Shown: positions 52,249 through 62,611 of the stretch, in pieces
Layout of the letters: the number at the start of each line of letters is the position of its first letter
How positions within the stretch are numbered: the first letter of the stretch is position 1
Translations under genes and position numbers: made by a program
Origin: Haemophilus sp. HMSC068C11
GTDB lineage: Bacteria > Pseudomonadota > Gammaproteobacteria > Enterobacterales > Pasteurellaceae
Reading direction: 5' to 3'
NCBI RefSeq assembly: GCF_001815355.1
Contig: NZ_KV820375.1
Location: 124,001 to 188,000, forward strand
DNA: 64,000 nucleotides
Notes under the pieces: model-generated
Told to the model about the DNA's origin: nothing
What the model saw: only the letters and a program-made list of their open reading frames with translations
Database searches by the model: none

Positions 52249-55047
52249 ATGCCAACTATCGCTCCTAATCCATTAGTCCTAGTGGACGGTTCATCTTATT
52301 TATATCGTGCTTTTCATGCTTTTCCGCCGCTCACCAATTCTGCTGGCGAGCCGACTGGTGCTATGTACGGTGTGTTAAATATGCTCAAAAGCCTGATTTC
52401 GCAAGTGCAACCGAGCCATATTGCAGTGGTCTTTGATGCGAAAGGCAAAACTTTCCGTGATGAAATGTTTGAGCAATATAAATCCCATCGTCCACCGATG
52501 CCGGATGATCTACGCAAACAAATTCAGCCATTGCACGATATTATACGCGCCCTTGGCATTCCTCTTTTAGTCATTGAAGGTGTAGAAGCTGATGATGTCA
52601 TTGGAACCTTAGCGGTAGCGGCTTCCAAAGCCAATCAAAAAGTCTTGATCAGTACCGGTGATAAAGATATGGCGCAACTAGTGGATGACAACATTATGTT
52701 GATCAACACCATGAATAACACCTTATTAGATCGCGAGGCCGTGATTGAAAAATACGGTATTCCACCAGAACTCATTATTGATTACTTAGCGCTAATGGGT
52801 GATAGTGCCGACAATATTTCAGGCGTGGCGGGGGTCGGTGAAAAAACCGCACTTGGTCTCTTGCAAGGTATCGGCAGCATGGCAGAAATTTATGCCAACT
52901 TAGACAAAGTGGCCGAATTGCCAATTCGTGGGGCAAAAAAATTAGGTGATAAATTATTGGCTGAAAAAGAAATGGCCGACTTATCCTATCGCCTTGCCAC
53001 GATCAAAACCGATGTCGCTCTCGATATCACTCCGGAACAACTTACCCTTGGTGCAAGCAATAACGATCAACTTACCGAATATTTCGGCCGTTATGAATTT
53101 AAACGTTGGCTCAATGAAGTGATGAATGGCGCTGATTCCATCACTAATAATAACGAACAACCGACCAAGATTAATCACTATCAAGCTACGCCTGCCCTCG
53201 CTCAAGACAATAGCGATGAAGCATTGCCGGCAATTCAAATTGATCGCAGCCGTTATGAAACCTTGCTCACTGAAGCAGATTTAAATCGTTGGGTGGAAAA
53301 ACTCAAGCAAGCTAAACTTTTTGCGTTGGATACAGAAACCGATAATTTAGATTATATGGCTGCCAACTTAGTGGGGATTTCCTTTGCGTTAGAAAACGGC
53401 GAGGCGGCTTATTTACCGCTACAATTAGATTATTTAGGCGCACCAAAAACTCTCGAAAAAACAACCGCACTTACGTTGTTAAAACCGGTTTTAGAAAATC
53501 CTGCTATTCAAAAAGTCGGGCAAAACTTCAAATACGATCTCACCATCTTCGCCCGTAATGGCATCGATGTGCAAGGTGTGGCTTTCGATACTATGTTGGA
53601 GTCCTATGTACTCAACAGCACAGGCCGTCATAATATGGACGATCTGGCGAAACGTTATTTAGGGCATCAAACTATTAGTTTTGAAGAGATTGCAGGCAAA
53701 GGTAAAAATCAGCTGACCTTTAACCAAATTCAGTTGGAACAAGCCGCCGAGTACGCGGTGGAAGATGCCGATGTAACGATGAAGCTGCAACAAGTGCTAT
53801 GGGAAAAACTCTCTAAAGAACCCACTCTTGAAAAACTCTTTAAAGAAATGGAATTGCCGTTGTTAGGCGTACTTTCCCGTATGGAACGTCGCGGTGTCTT
53901 AATTGATAGCGATGCGCTATTCCTGCAATCCAACGAAATCGCTAACCGTTTAAGTGAATTAGAAGAACAAGCCTATGTCTTGGCGGGGCAACCATTTAAT
54001 TTAGCTTCCACCAAACAATTACAAGAAATTTTATTTGATAAATTAGGTTTACCGGTCATTCAAAAAACACCAAAAGGGGCGCCATCCACCAACGAGGAAG
54101 TATTGGAGGAACTGGCATTTAGTCATGAATTGCCGAAAGTGTTGGTAGAACATCGTGGTCTCAGCAAACTAAAATCGACCTACACTGATAAATTGCCGCA
54201 AATGGTGAATCCGCAAACCGGTCGAGTTCATACTTCCTACCATCAAGCGGTGACAGCAACCGGTCGTCTTTCATCAAGCGATCCGAATCTGCAAAACATT
54301 CCAATTCGTAATGAAGAAGGCCGTCGTATTCGTCAGGCGTTTATTGCGCGCGAAGGCTTTACTGTTGTTGCGGCCGACTATTCACAAATCGAGCTGCGCA
54401 TTATGGCGCACCTATCACAGGATCAGGGCTTAATTAATGCTTTTACCCAAGGCAAAGATATTCACCGCTCTACTGCGGCAGAAATCTTTGGTGTCGCACT
54501 GGATGAAGTGACGTCCGAACAACGTCGTAATGCTAAAGCGATTAACTTCGGATTAATTTACGGTATGTCAGCCTTTGGCTTATCGCGTCAACTCGGTATT
54601 GGCCGTGCCGATGCCCAAAGCTATATGGATTTATATTTCAAACGCTATCCGGGCGTACAAACTTTTATGCACGATATTCGCGAAAAAGCCAAAGCCCAAG
54701 GCTATGTGGAAACCCTATTCGGCCGTCGTTTATATCTGCCTGATATTAACTCTTCTAATGGTATGCGCCGTAAAGCAGCCGAACGTGTCGCGATCAATGC
54801 ACCAATGCAAGGTACCGCCGCAGACATTATTAAACGCGCCATGATTCAATTGGATCAAAAACTACAAAATGATCCCGATATTGCGATGATTATGCAAGTG
54901 CACGATGAATTGGTGTTTGAAGTGCGGTCCGAAAAAGTCGCGTTTTATAGCGAGCTCATCAAAACACAAATGGAAAGTGCCGCTGATTTAGTGGTACCAC
55001 TGATTGTAGAAGTGGGGCAAGGCACGAACTGGGATGAGGCGCACTAA
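52249..55047 (+). CDS. polA: DNA polymerase I
   Basis: PolA removes RNA primers and fills repair gaps. The 932-residue protein has an N-terminal 5' nuclease domain (residues about 1-300, [13 protein letters not shown]), a 3'-5' exonuclease domain with intact LDTETDNLD (about 358-366), and a family A polymerase domain with [28 protein letters not shown] and [11 protein letters not shown]. coli PolA is 928. The start at 52249 follows the -10 box; an ATG 12 codons earlier lies within the promoter. Confidence 0.97.
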   Translation: MPTIAPNPLVLVDGSSYLYRAFHAFPPLTNSAGEPTGAMYGVLNMLKSLISQVQPSHIAVVFDAKGKTFRDEMFEQYKSHRPPMPDDLRKQIQPLHDIIRALGIPLLVIEGVEADDVIGTLAVAASKANQKVLISTGDKDMAQLVDDNIMLINTMNNTLLDREAVIEKYGIPPELIIDYLALMGDSADNISGVAGVGEKTALGLLQGIGSMAEIYANLDKVAELPIRGAKKLGDKLLAEKEMADLSYRLATIKTDVALDITPEQLTLGASNNDQLTEYFGRYEFKRWLNEVMNGADSITNNNEQPTKINHYQATPALAQDNSDEALPAIQIDRSRYETLLTEADLNRWVEKLKQAKLFALDTETDNLDYMAANLVGISFALENGEAAYLPLQLDYLGAPKTLEKTTALTLLKPVLENPAIQKVGQNFKYDLTIFARNGIDVQGVAFDTMLESYVLNSTGRHNMDDLAKRYLGHQTISFEEIAGKGKNQLTFNQIQLEQAAEYAVEDADVTMKLQQVLWEKLSKEPTLEKLFKEMELPLLGVLSRMERRGVLIDSDALFLQSNEIANRLSELEEQAYVLAGQPFNLASTKQLQEILFDKLGLPVIQKTPKGAPSTNEEVLEELAFSHELPKVLVEHRGLSKLKSTYTDKLPQMVNPQTGRVHTSYHQAVTATGRLSSSDPNLQNIPIRNEEGRRIRQAFIAREGFTVVAADYSQIELRIMAHLSQDQGLINAFTQGKDIHRSTAAEIFGVALDEVTSEQRRNAKAINFGLIYGMSAFGLSRQLGIGRADAQSYMDLYFKRYPGVQTFMHDIREKAKAQGYVETLFGRRLYLPDINSSNGMRRKAAERVAINAPMQGTAADIIKRAMIQLDQKLQNDPDIAMIMQVHDELVFEVRSEKVAFYSELIKTQMESAADLVVPLIVEVGQGTNWDEAH

Positions 55048-55058
55048 GGAATTTAGTC

Positions 55059-55373
55059 ATGAATAAAGTTATTCAAAGTCAGCACTTTACGGCAGAACGT
55101 GCTTGGGGAGCCCTTGATATTACCAATATGAATGGCATTTCCGTGCGTCTTCACTGGACAGATAAACCTTACAAATGGCATATCAATGACGGTGAAGAAG
55201 TCTTTGCTGTCATGGATGGTACGGTGGAAATGCGCTACAAAGAAGAGGGTCAAGAGAAAGCCGTATTGCTCCATACGGGTGATATTTTTTATGCGAGTAT
55301 CGGTACCGAACATGTTGCTCATCCACAAGGCGAAGCGCGCATATTAGTTATAGAGAAAGAAGACAGCATTTAA
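55059..55373 (+). CDS. Cupin-domain protein
   Basis: This 104-residue single-domain cupin has HINDGEEVFAVMDGTVEMRY, the first cupin motif, and LLHTGDIFYASIGTEHVAHPQ, the second, with His and Glu residues able to bind a metal. Function is unknown; such proteins range from isomerases to small-molecule sensors. It starts 11 bases after polA and ends 19 before cyuA. A minus-strand frame over the same bases is a shadow. Confidence 0.85.
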   Translation: MNKVIQSQHFTAERAWGALDITNMNGISVRLHWTDKPYKWHINDGEEVFAVMDGTVEMRYKEEGQEKAVLLHTGDIFYASIGTEHVAHPQGEARILVIEKEDSI

Positions 55374-55392
55374 CAGACTTAAAAAGAATTTT

Positions 55393-56697
55393 ATGAATCA
55401 AGAAAGACTCAACGAAATCGAAAAACCATTACTTCACCTTGTGGAACGTGATGTGGTTCCCGCACTTGGCTGTACTGAACCTATCTCTTTAGCGCTTGCA
55501 GCAGCAACTGCAGCCAAATATTTAGGCAAAACACCTGAACGCATTGAAGCCAAAGTGTCACCAAACTTAATGAAAAATGGTTTAGGTGTTGCAGTACCGG
55601 GAACGGGCATGGTGGGCTTACCTATTGCCGCGGCGATTGGTGCTTTAGGTGGTGACCCTGAGGGTGAGTTAGAAGTGTTAAAACACATCACACCAGAACA
55701 AGTTTCCCAAGCCAAAGTGATGCTTGATAAAAAACTCGTTAATGTCGATATTCATCAAACCGAGCATATTTTATATTCAGAAGCGGTGTTGCTTGCGGAT
55801 AATGACCGAGTGAAAGTAGCGATTCAAGATCTACACACTAATATCATTTTAATTGAAAAAAATGGCGAAGTTGTTTTTGAAAAAGAACAGGATGAATGCG
55901 CTGATTGCGACCCTTATGATATTTTCAAGCAGGTGAGCGCACGTGAAATTTTTGAATTTTCTTGTGAAGTTGAGCTCGATAAAATCCGTTTTATCGGACA
56001 AGCTGCCGCGCTCAACCGCGCGCTATCTAATGAAGGGTTACGCGAAAATTACGGCCTACATATTGGCAGAACGTTACGCAAACAAGTTGGTAGTGGCTTA
56101 ATGTCAGACGATTTGCTCAGTAAAATTATGATCGAAACCACTGCAGCCTCCGATGCACGTATGGGTGGGGCTACATTGCCAGCGATGAGTAATTCCGGCT
56201 CAGGTAACCAAGGTATTGCCGCCACTATGCCCGTGGTTGTGGTCGCTGATTATTTAAACGTGAGTGAAGAAAAACGTCTCCGCGCCCTCTTCTTATCACA
56301 CTTAATGGCCATTTATATCCACAGTAAATTACCCAAACTGTCTGCCCTTTGCGCAGTAACAACCGCATCAATGGGAAGCTGTGCGGGTATCGCCTATTTA
56401 CTTACGGGTAAATTCGAAACCGTGAGCATGGGGATTTGCAGCATGATTGGTGACATAAGCGGAATAATCTGCGATGGGGCATCCAATAGCTGTGCGATGA
56501 AAGTGTCCACCAGCGTGGCTTCTGGCTATAAATCGGTACTCATGGCCATGGATGAAACCCATGTTACGGGTAATGAAGGCATTGTTGAACACGATCTCGA
56601 TCGCACCATCGATAATCTATGTTCGATTGCGTCTAAGAGTATGCACCATATCGATCGCCAAGTGATTGAAATTATGGTGAGTAAACCCTGTCCTTAA
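55393..56697 (+). CDS. cyuA: L-cysteine desulfidase (CyuA/YhaM family)
   Basis: The enzyme breaks L-cysteine into pyruvate, ammonia and sulfide using a [4Fe-4S] cluster. The 434-residue protein has ALGCTEPISLALA (Cys27), NSGSGNQGIAATMP, LCAVTTASMGSCAG and GICSMIGDISGIICDGASN, giving the conserved cluster Cys residues. The gene is complete. Its last 150 bases and downstream terminator are present a second time at 57030-57278. The thiosulfate-uptake genes lie beyond that repeat, suggesting a sulfur-acquisition cluster. Confidence 0.92.
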   Translation: MNQERLNEIEKPLLHLVERDVVPALGCTEPISLALAAATAAKYLGKTPERIEAKVSPNLMKNGLGVAVPGTGMVGLPIAAAIGALGGDPEGELEVLKHITPEQVSQAKVMLDKKLVNVDIHQTEHILYSEAVLLADNDRVKVAIQDLHTNIILIEKNGEVVFEKEQDECADCDPYDIFKQVSAREIFEFSCEVELDKIRFIGQAAALNRALSNEGLRENYGLHIGRTLRKQVGSGLMSDDLLSKIMIETTAASDARMGGATLPAMSNSGSGNQGIAATMPVVVVADYLNVSEEKRLRALFLSHLMAIYIHSKLPKLSALCAVTTASMGSCAGIAYLLTGKFETVSMGICSMIGDISGIICDGASNSCAMKVSTSVASGYKSVLMAMDETHVTGNEGIVEHDLDRTIDNLCSIASKSMHHIDRQVIEIMVSKPCP

Positions 56698-56796
56698 TAT
56701 CGTGATAACTTACGATAAAGTGCGGTCAGAAAAACACACAAATTTCTGACTGCACTTTTTTATATCAAAAAAACATATTTTCTAGCCAAAAGTTAT
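56548..56796 (+). repeat. 249-bp direct repeat, copy 1 (cyuA 3' end and terminator)
   Basis: This segment runs from the cyuA codons for MDETHVTGNEG through its stop and USS-pair terminator, ending AAAAGTTAT. It is the same length as copy 2 (57030-57278) with no indels and scattered substitutions. One arm of its USS pair has decayed (ACTGCACTT), while copy 2 has the intact ACCGCACTT. Confidence 0.93.
56717..56760 (+). terminator. Terminator after cyuA (one USS arm mutated)
   Basis: AAAGTGCGGTCAGAAA pairs with TTTCTGACTGCACTT, followed by T's. A one-base change breaks the second USS. Confidence 0.75.
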
Positions 56797-57029
56797 GGGG
56801 CTGACGTAGATTAGCCCTAAATTCCACACCAATCCCGCAGAATTTTAAGCTGTTGAGACGGTGTGCCAAAGTTAAACCGAAATTCGCATTCTTTCAAGAA
56901 CAGCGGGAAGGATTTGCGATCAATTCCGTTATATTTGCGCAAGACGCGTTTTGCCTGATTCCAAAAATTCTCAATGCCGTTAATGTGGTTCTGACGGTCT
57001 GCAAATTCCTTGGAATGGTTGATACGGTA
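56797..57029 (-). mobile_element. IS1016-type (IS1595 family) insertion sequence remnant
   Basis: The 233-bp fragment begins at 56797 with GGGGCTGACGTAGATTAGCC, like the terminal inverted repeat of IS1016-type elements. It holds the last roughly 70 codons of a transposase on the minus strand: YRINHSKEFADRQNHINGI, then ENFWNQAKRVLRKYNGI, then LFLKECEFRFN. These are hallmarks of the ISXO2-like transposase C-terminus. The rest of the element, including most of the DDE domain and the other end, is gone. It is flanked exactly by the two copies of the 249-bp repeat. Confidence 0.85.
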
Positions 57030-57179
57030 ATGGATAAAACCCATGTTACGGGTAATGAAGGTATCGTTGAACATGATCTCGATCGCACGATCGACAATCT
57101 ATGCTCGATTGCGTCTAAAAGTATGCATCATATCGATCGCCAAGTGATTGAAATTATGGTGAGTAAACCCTGTCCTTAA
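57030..57179 (+). pseudogene. Duplicated 3' fragment of cyuA
   Basis: This repeats the last 50 codons of cyuA (from HVTGNEGIVEH to SKPCP and stop) after the IS remnant. No proper start precedes it; an open frame that begins inside the IS remnant at 56853 is chimeric and not expected to be functional. Confidence 0.9.
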
Positions 57180-57198
57180 TAGCGTGGTAACTTACGAT

Positions 57199-57240
57199 AA
57201 AGTGCGGTCAGAAAATCACTCAAATTTCTGACCGCACTTT
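57199..57240 (+). terminator. Inverted USS pair in repeat copy 2
   Basis: AAAGTGCGGTCAGAAA pairs with TTTCTGACCGCACTTT, followed by T's; both USS arms are intact. Confidence 0.75.
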
Positions 57241-57343
57241 TTTATATCAAAAAAACATATTTTCTAGCTAAAAGTTATTGGCGTTATCTTCTTCTTTTTT
57301 TAGAAAATACTGCCCTACTTAGTTCTAAAAGAAAGGAATATTT

Positions 57344-58384
57344 ATGCTTTTAACCGGATTACTTTGCGGAATTTTACTCGGATTTGTCATGCAGCGTGGG
57401 CGCTTTTGTATTACTGGCGCATTTCGCGATATGTATGTCACCAAAAATAACAAAATGTTTGTTGCCCTTCTATTGGCAATTACCGTGCAATCTATTGGTT
57501 TCTTTCTTTTAAAAGAAATCGGTGTATTAAATGTCGATCCAGCTGAAAATTTTGCCTTTTTAGCGGTGATTATCGGTGCCTTCGTGTTTGGTATCGGTAT
57601 TGTTCTTGCTGGCGGTTGTGCAACAGGTACATGGTACCGCGCTGCAGAAGGCTTAGTCGGCAGTTGGGTTGCGTTATTCACTTATATGTTATTAAGTGCC
57701 ATCATGCGTACTGGCCCATTAGGCGAATTCAATAAAACCTTACGCAGTATCAATATTGAACAACGCAATATTTACGACACATTCAGTATTTCACCTTGGT
57801 GGTTAGTCGCATTATTAACTTTAGTGACAGCTTTCTATGTGTACAAACATCTCAGCAAACCAAGCGTAAAAGTCGCGGCATTAAAACCAAAGAAAACAGG
57901 GCTTGCCCACTTATTATTTGAAAAACGCTGGCACCCATTTTTCTCAGCCGTGTTAATCGGATTAATCGCGCTTGCCGCTTGGCCACTCAGTGTCGCTACT
58001 GGTCGTGAGTTTGGACTTGGGATCACTGGTCCATCCGCTAATATTATGCAATTCCTCGTTACTGGCGACGGTAAATTTATTAACTGGGGCGTATTCTTAG
58101 TTTTAGGAATTTTTATTGGATCATTCATCGGCGCGAAAGCAAGCAATGAATTTCGTGTCCGCGTACCGGATGCCACCACGATTCTACGCAGCGGATTCGG
58201 CGGTATTCTTATGGGTATTGGCGCAACGCTTGCAGGTGGCTGTTCTATCGGTAATGGCTTAGTCGAAACCGCCTTTTTCTCTTGGCAAGGTTGGGTATCA
58301 TTGCCCTTGATGATTCTCGGCACTTGGGTGGCCGCCTACTTCACCATTATTCGTCCACAACGTTTAAAATTATCAAAAGCATAG
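57344..58384 (+). CDS. tsuA: Thiosulfate transporter TsuA (YeeE/YedE family)
   Basis: This 346-residue inner-membrane protein has about nine or ten hydrophobic segments. It carries the two conserved Cys motifs that pass thiosulfate along the channel: GGCATGTWYR (about residues 87-96) and GGCSIGNGL (about 298-306), as well as MQRGRFCITGAFRD near the start. The TusA-like partner TsuB follows 8 bases downstream. In E. coli this pair (yeeE-yeeD) imports thiosulfate for cysteine synthesis. Confidence 0.9.
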   Translation: MLLTGLLCGILLGFVMQRGRFCITGAFRDMYVTKNNKMFVALLLAITVQSIGFFLLKEIGVLNVDPAENFAFLAVIIGAFVFGIGIVLAGGCATGTWYRAAEGLVGSWVALFTYMLLSAIMRTGPLGEFNKTLRSINIEQRNIYDTFSISPWWLVALLTLVTAFYVYKHLSKPSVKVAALKPKKTGLAHLLFEKRWHPFFSAVLIGLIALAAWPLSVATGREFGLGITGPSANIMQFLVTGDGKFINWGVFLVLGIFIGSFIGAKASNEFRVRVPDATTILRSGFGGILMGIGATLAGGCSIGNGLVETAFFSWQGWVSLPLMILGTWVAAYFTIIRPQRLKLSKA

Positions 58385-58392
58385 GAGCTTAT

Positions 58393-58614
58393 ATGATCGT
58401 TAAATTACCTACACTTGGCCTTGTTTGCCCATTTCCTCTCGTTGAAGCTAAGGAAGCCATGGCTAAGTTAAATAAAGGCGATGGCCTAGAAATTGAATTC
58501 GACTGCACACAAGCCACCGAGGCTATTCCCGCTTGGGCAGCAGAAGAAGGCTATGAAGTCACAAACTTCGAGCAAATTGATGATGCAAAATGGTCAATCA
58601 CGGTGATTAAATAA
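58393..58614 (+). CDS. tsuB: TusA-like sulfurtransferase TsuB
   Basis: This 73-residue protein has CPFP (Cys12, GLVCPFPLVEA), the persulfide-carrying motif. Its start at 58393 is preferred since GGAG lies about 8 bases upstream; an open frame beginning inside tsuA is out of context. It is paired with tsuA and probably hands imported sulfur on inside the cell. A USS-pair terminator follows. Confidence 0.9.
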   Translation: MIVKLPTLGLVCPFPLVEAKEAMAKLNKGDGLEIEFDCTQATEAIPAWAAEEGYEVTNFEQIDDAKWSITVIK

Positions 58615-58618
58615 TAAA

Positions 58619-58663
58619 AAAGTGCGGTCAGAAAAACACCAAAATTTCTGACCGCACTTTTTC
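58619..58663. terminator. Inverted USS pair between tsuB and the YhcH-family gene
   Basis: AAAGTGCGGTCAGAAA and TTTCTGACCGCACTTT form a 16-bp stem with T's, between converging genes. Confidence 0.8.
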
Positions 58664-58681
58664 TTTAATGAATCGAAATAA

Positions 58682-59158
<477 letters not shown>

Positions 59159-59212
59159 TTACGTATGTATTTGTATGACAATATGATAACAAGTTGCTTA
59201 TATTAAATAAAG

Positions 59213-59241
59213 TTACCAATAAATTTAAAACTCTGTATAAT
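59213..59241 (+). promoter_or_regulatory. Predicted pnp promoter
   Basis: TTACCA and TATAAT are separated by 17 bases. Transcription would start right at the base of the leader hairpin. Confidence 0.6.
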
Positions 59242-59246
59242 AAGCG

Positions 59247-59359
59247 AGCTTTATTTTCTGCATTAGCGTGCGGCTATCAAAAGAAATTTTTAAACGACCA
59301 AAGTGCGGTCATTTTTTCGAGAGATTTCTTTTGCTAGTCGCAATCTGGAAAATAAAGCT
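59247..59359 (+). promoter_or_regulatory. pnp leader hairpin, probable RNase III target
   Basis: AGCTTTATTTTC (59247-59258) and GAAAATAAAGCT (59348-59359) pair over 12 bp. Inside them GCGGCTATCAAAAGAAAT pairs with ATTTCTTTTGCTAGTCGC with one bulge. The resulting long hairpin spans 113 bases and ends 32 bases before the start codon, like the E. coli pnp leader that RNase III cuts and PNPase then uses for autoregulation. A USS (AAGTGCGGT) lies in the apical part. Confidence 0.7.
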
Positions 59360-59391
59360 TTGTTTTAAATATTATTTTGAAGGAAAACATT

Positions 59392-61530
59392 GTGAATCCA
59401 ATTGTTAAACAATTTAAATACGGTCAACATACCGTTACTCTAGAAACCTGCGCAATTGCACGTCAAGCAACTGCTGCGGTCATGGCAAGCATGGACGATA
59501 CCACGGTATTCGTGACTGTTGTTGCTAAAAAAGATGTGAAGGAAGGTCAAGACTTCTTCCCATTAACCGTAAACTATCAAGAGCGTACTTATGCGGCGGG
59601 TAAAATCCCTGGTGGTTTCTTCAAACGTGAAGGTCGTCCATCTGAAGGCGAAACCTTAATCGCACGTTTAATCGACCGTCCAATTCGTCCATTATTCCCA
59701 GAAGGTTTCTTCAACGAAATCCAAGTTGTGGCAACTGTAGTTTCTGTAAACCCACAAATCAGCCCTGACTTAGTGGCAATGATCGGTGCTTCTGCAGCAT
59801 TAACCTTATCTGGTGTACCTTTCAATGGCCCTATCGGTGCAGCGCGCGTTGGTTTTATCGACAACCAATTCGTATTAAACCCAACTATGGCCGAACAAAA
59901 ACAAAGCCGTTTGGACTTAGTGGTTGCAGGTACTGACAAAGCCGTATTAATGGTTGAATCTGAAGCTGACATTTTAACTGAAGAACAAATGTTAGCGGCA
60001 GTGGTATTCGGTCATCAACAACAACAAGTTGTAATTGAAGCAATCAAAGAATTTGCCAAAGAAGCAGGCAAACCACGTTGGGATTGGGTTGCACCACAAC
60101 CAAACACAGATTTAATCAACAAAGTAAAAGCGATTGCTGAAGCACGTTTAGGCGATGCATACCGCATTACTGAAAAACAAGCACGTTACGAACAGATCGA
60201 TGCGATTAAAGCGGATGTGATTGCACAAATCACAGCTGAAGATGAAGAAATCAGCGAGGGTAAAATCGTGGATATTTTCACCGCACTTGAAAGCCAAATC
60301 GTTCGTGGCCGTATCATTGCAGGTGAACCACGTATTGATGGTCGTACCGTTGATACCGTTCGTGCATTAGATATTTGTACTGGTGTATTACCACGTACTC
60401 ACGGTTCTGCAATTTTCACCCGTGGTGAAACGCAAGCATTAGCCGTAGCGACTTTAGGTACTGAACGTGATGCACAAATCATTGATGAATTAACGGGTGA
60501 ACGTCAAGATCACTTCTTATTCCACTACAACTTCCCTCCATACTCTGTAGGTGAAACCGGTATGATCGGCTCACCAAAACGTCGTGAAATCGGTCACGGT
60601 CGTTTAGCAAAACGCGGTGTAGCGGCTGTTATGCCTAGCCTAGCAGAATTCCCGTATGTCGTGCGTGTTGTATCTGAAATCACTGAATCTAACGGTTCTT
60701 CTTCTATGGCATCTGTATGTGGTGCATCTTTAGCATTAATGGATGCGGGTGTTCCAATCAAAGCCGCTGTTGCAGGTATCGCAATGGGCTTAGTGAAAGA
60801 AGAAGAGAAATTTGTGGTTCTTTCAGATATTTTAGGTGATGAAGACCACTTAGGTGATATGGACTTCAAAGTGGCCGGTACACGTGAAGGTGTCACCGCA
60901 CTTCAAATGGACATCAAAATTGAAGGTATCACCCCTGAAATTATGCAAATTGCATTAAACCAAGCAAAAGGTGCACGTATGCACATTCTTGGTGTAATGG
61001 AACAAGCAATCCCTGCACCTCGTGCAGATATTTCTGACTACGCGCCGCGTATTCACACCATGAAAATTGATCCGAAGAAAATCAAAGATGTTATCGGTAA
61101 AGGTGGTGCAACTATCCGTGCATTAACTGAAGAAACCGGTACGTCTATCGATATCGATGATGATGGTACAGTGAAAATTGCTGCAGTAGATAGCAGTGCA
61201 GCGAAAAACGTGATGGCGCGTATTGAAGAAATCGTGGCTGAAGTTGAAGCTGGCGCAATTTACAAAGGTAAAGTAACTCGTCTTGCTGACTTCGGTGCAT
61301 TCGTCGCTATCGTTGGAAATAAAGAAGGTTTAGTTCATATTTCTCAAATCGCAGAAGAACGCGTGGAGAAAGTGAGTGATTATCTTCAAGTGGGTCAAGA
61401 AGTGACAGTTAAAGTGGTTGAAATCGATCGCCAAGGTCGTATCCGCTTAACCATGAAAGATCTTGCACCAAAACAAGAAACTGAAGCAGAATCTGCATCA
61501 GCAGAAGACATTTCAGAAGAACAAGAATAA
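59392..61530 (+). CDS. pnp: Polynucleotide phosphorylase
   Basis: PNPase degrades RNA from the 3' end with phosphate, and is part of the degradosome. The 712-residue protein has two RNase PH domains (residues about 1-220 and 315-545, with the active-site [15 protein letters not shown]-type stretch), then KH ([19 protein letters not shown]) and S1 ([18 protein letters not shown]). The start is the GTG at 59392, giving [11 protein letters not shown] as in H. influenzae. GAAGGA lies about 9 bases upstream; a TTG five codons earlier is less likely. The leader hairpin suggests autoregulation. Confidence 0.97.
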   Translation: MNPIVKQFKYGQHTVTLETCAIARQATAAVMASMDDTTVFVTVVAKKDVKEGQDFFPLTVNYQERTYAAGKIPGGFFKREGRPSEGETLIARLIDRPIRPLFPEGFFNEIQVVATVVSVNPQISPDLVAMIGASAALTLSGVPFNGPIGAARVGFIDNQFVLNPTMAEQKQSRLDLVVAGTDKAVLMVESEADILTEEQMLAAVVFGHQQQQVVIEAIKEFAKEAGKPRWDWVAPQPNTDLINKVKAIAEARLGDAYRITEKQARYEQIDAIKADVIAQITAEDEEISEGKIVDIFTALESQIVRGRIIAGEPRIDGRTVDTVRALDICTGVLPRTHGSAIFTRGETQALAVATLGTERDAQIIDELTGERQDHFLFHYNFPPYSVGETGMIGSPKRREIGHGRLAKRGVAAVMPSLAEFPYVVRVVSEITESNGSSSMASVCGASLALMDAGVPIKAAVAGIAMGLVKEEEKFVVLSDILGDEDHLGDMDFKVAGTREGVTALQMDIKIEGITPEIMQIALNQAKGARMHILGVMEQAIPAPRADISDYAPRIHTMKIDPKKIKDVIGKGGATIRALTEETGTSIDIDDDGTVKIAAVDSSAAKNVMARIEEIVAEVEAGAIYKGKVTRLADFGAFVAIVGNKEGLVHISQIAEERVEKVSDYLQVGQEVTVKVVEIDRQGRIRLTMKDLAPKQETEAESASAEDISEEQE

Positions 61531-61537
61531 TCTCACA

Positions 61538-61568
61538 GGGTGTGTGAATACAGTTTACACACCCATTT
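61538..61568 (+). terminator. Stem-loop between pnp and nlpI
   Basis: GGGTGTGTGAA and TTTACACACCC pair over about 11 bp, followed by a short T-rich stretch; it may partly terminate or protect the pnp transcript. Confidence 0.6.
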
Positions 61569-61594
61569 TGATTATCAAACTAACTTATAAAACA

Positions 61595-62536
61595 ATGCAG
61601 TATTTTCGGTTATTCCGTTTTCTAGTTTCGTTGTCTAGCCTAAGTGTGATTTTATTTATTTCCGGTTGTGTACAATCGGGAAACGTGTTTGTCGCACCAA
61701 ATAAAGTCGTGCTAGCGGATCAAACGCCGAATACGCACTTCGAACAAGAAGTGATGATTACCCGAATCGGGCAGGTTTTATTAGTTGGAAAAATGAGTAA
61801 TGAAGAACGGGCGACGCTTCACTTTGAACGTGGCGTATTATATGATTCCCTCGGTTTATGGGGCCTCGCTCGTTATGACTTTACACAAGCCCTCGCGTTA
61901 CAGCCAAAGATGGCTTCTGTTTACAATTATTTAGGGCTTTACTTACTACTTGAAGAAGATTACGACAGTGCATTAGAAACCTTTAATGCGGTGTTTGAAT
62001 TGGACCCAAGTTATGACTATACCCACCTTAATCGTGGTTTAAATTTTTATTACGTCGAACGCTATAATCTTGCTGAAGACGATTTGATGAAGTTTTACGA
62101 AGCCGATACCAAAGATCCTTATCGCGTACTCTGGCTCTATTTGAACGAACAAAAATTAAAACCACAAGAAGCCCATGCCAACCTTGTTGAACGAGCTAAA
62201 GGGCTATCTAAGGACTTCTGGGGAACAAATATCGTTCAATACTATTTAGGTAATATCTCCGTGAGTGACTTGCAAGAGCGGGCAACCAAATTTGCAGAAA
62301 ACTCGCAACAATATGCAGAAATATTAACCGAAACCTACTTTTATCTAGCAAAACAAAAACTCAATTTGGGGCAAATTGATGAAGCTGCGGCTTTATTCAA
62401 ACTTGCTATTGCGAATCAGGTGTATAACTTTGTTGAGTATCGTTTTGCCGTGTTAGAGCTGATGAAATTGAAACCAGCTCAAACTGAAGACGAAAAAGAA
62501 GAAAAAAGTGCGGTCACAAAAACAGCTGTTTTTTAG
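61595..62536 (+). CDS. nlpI: Lipoprotein NlpI
   Basis: NlpI is an outer-membrane lipoprotein that scaffolds peptidoglycan hydrolases. The 313-residue product has a lipoprotein signal with lipidated Cys25 (LFISGC) and TPR repeats: ATLHFERGVLYDSLGLWGLA, then VYNYLGLYLLLEEDYDSAL, then THLNRGLNFYYVERYNLAE. The pnp-nlpI-deaD order is the same as in E. coli. The start at 61595 gives a normal signal; an earlier open frame runs through the pnp 3' end. Confidence 0.94.
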   Translation: MQYFRLFRFLVSLSSLSVILFISGCVQSGNVFVAPNKVVLADQTPNTHFEQEVMITRIGQVLLVGKMSNEERATLHFERGVLYDSLGLWGLARYDFTQALALQPKMASVYNYLGLYLLLEEDYDSALETFNAVFELDPSYDYTHLNRGLNFYYVERYNLAEDDLMKFYEADTKDPYRVLWLYLNEQKLKPQEAHANLVERAKGLSKDFWGTNIVQYYLGNISVSDLQERATKFAENSQQYAEILTETYFYLAKQKLNLGQIDEAAALFKLAIANQVYNFVEYRFAVLELMKLKPAQTEDEKEEKSAVTKTAVF

Positions 62537-62568
62537 ACTTGCCTCCTTCTTTTATAACAAATAAACCT

Positions 62569-62588
62569 GAAAGCTAAATTGAGCTTTC
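62569..62588 (+). terminator. Stem-loop between nlpI and deaD
   Basis: GAAAGCT and AGCTTTC pair around 6 bases. There is no clear T-run, so it is probably weak. Confidence 0.4.
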
Positions 62589-62611
62589 CTTAATTATATT
62601 CGAGCATTTTA

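Larger units (their letters stand above)
57030..57278 (+). repeat. 249-bp direct repeat, copy 2
   Basis: This is the second copy of 56548-56796, ending at AAAAGTTAT before unique sequence that leads to tsuA. Its USS-pair hairpin (57199-57240) is intact. Confidence 0.93.

Noticed and set aside
55053-55328. Minus-strand reading frame over the cupin gene
   Set aside because: The plus-strand frame has both cupin motifs and fits between polA and cyuA.
56853-57179. 108-codon plus-strand gene after cyuA
   Set aside because: It starts inside the antisense of the transposase remnant and continues into the duplicated cyuA end; a chimera without its own start signals.
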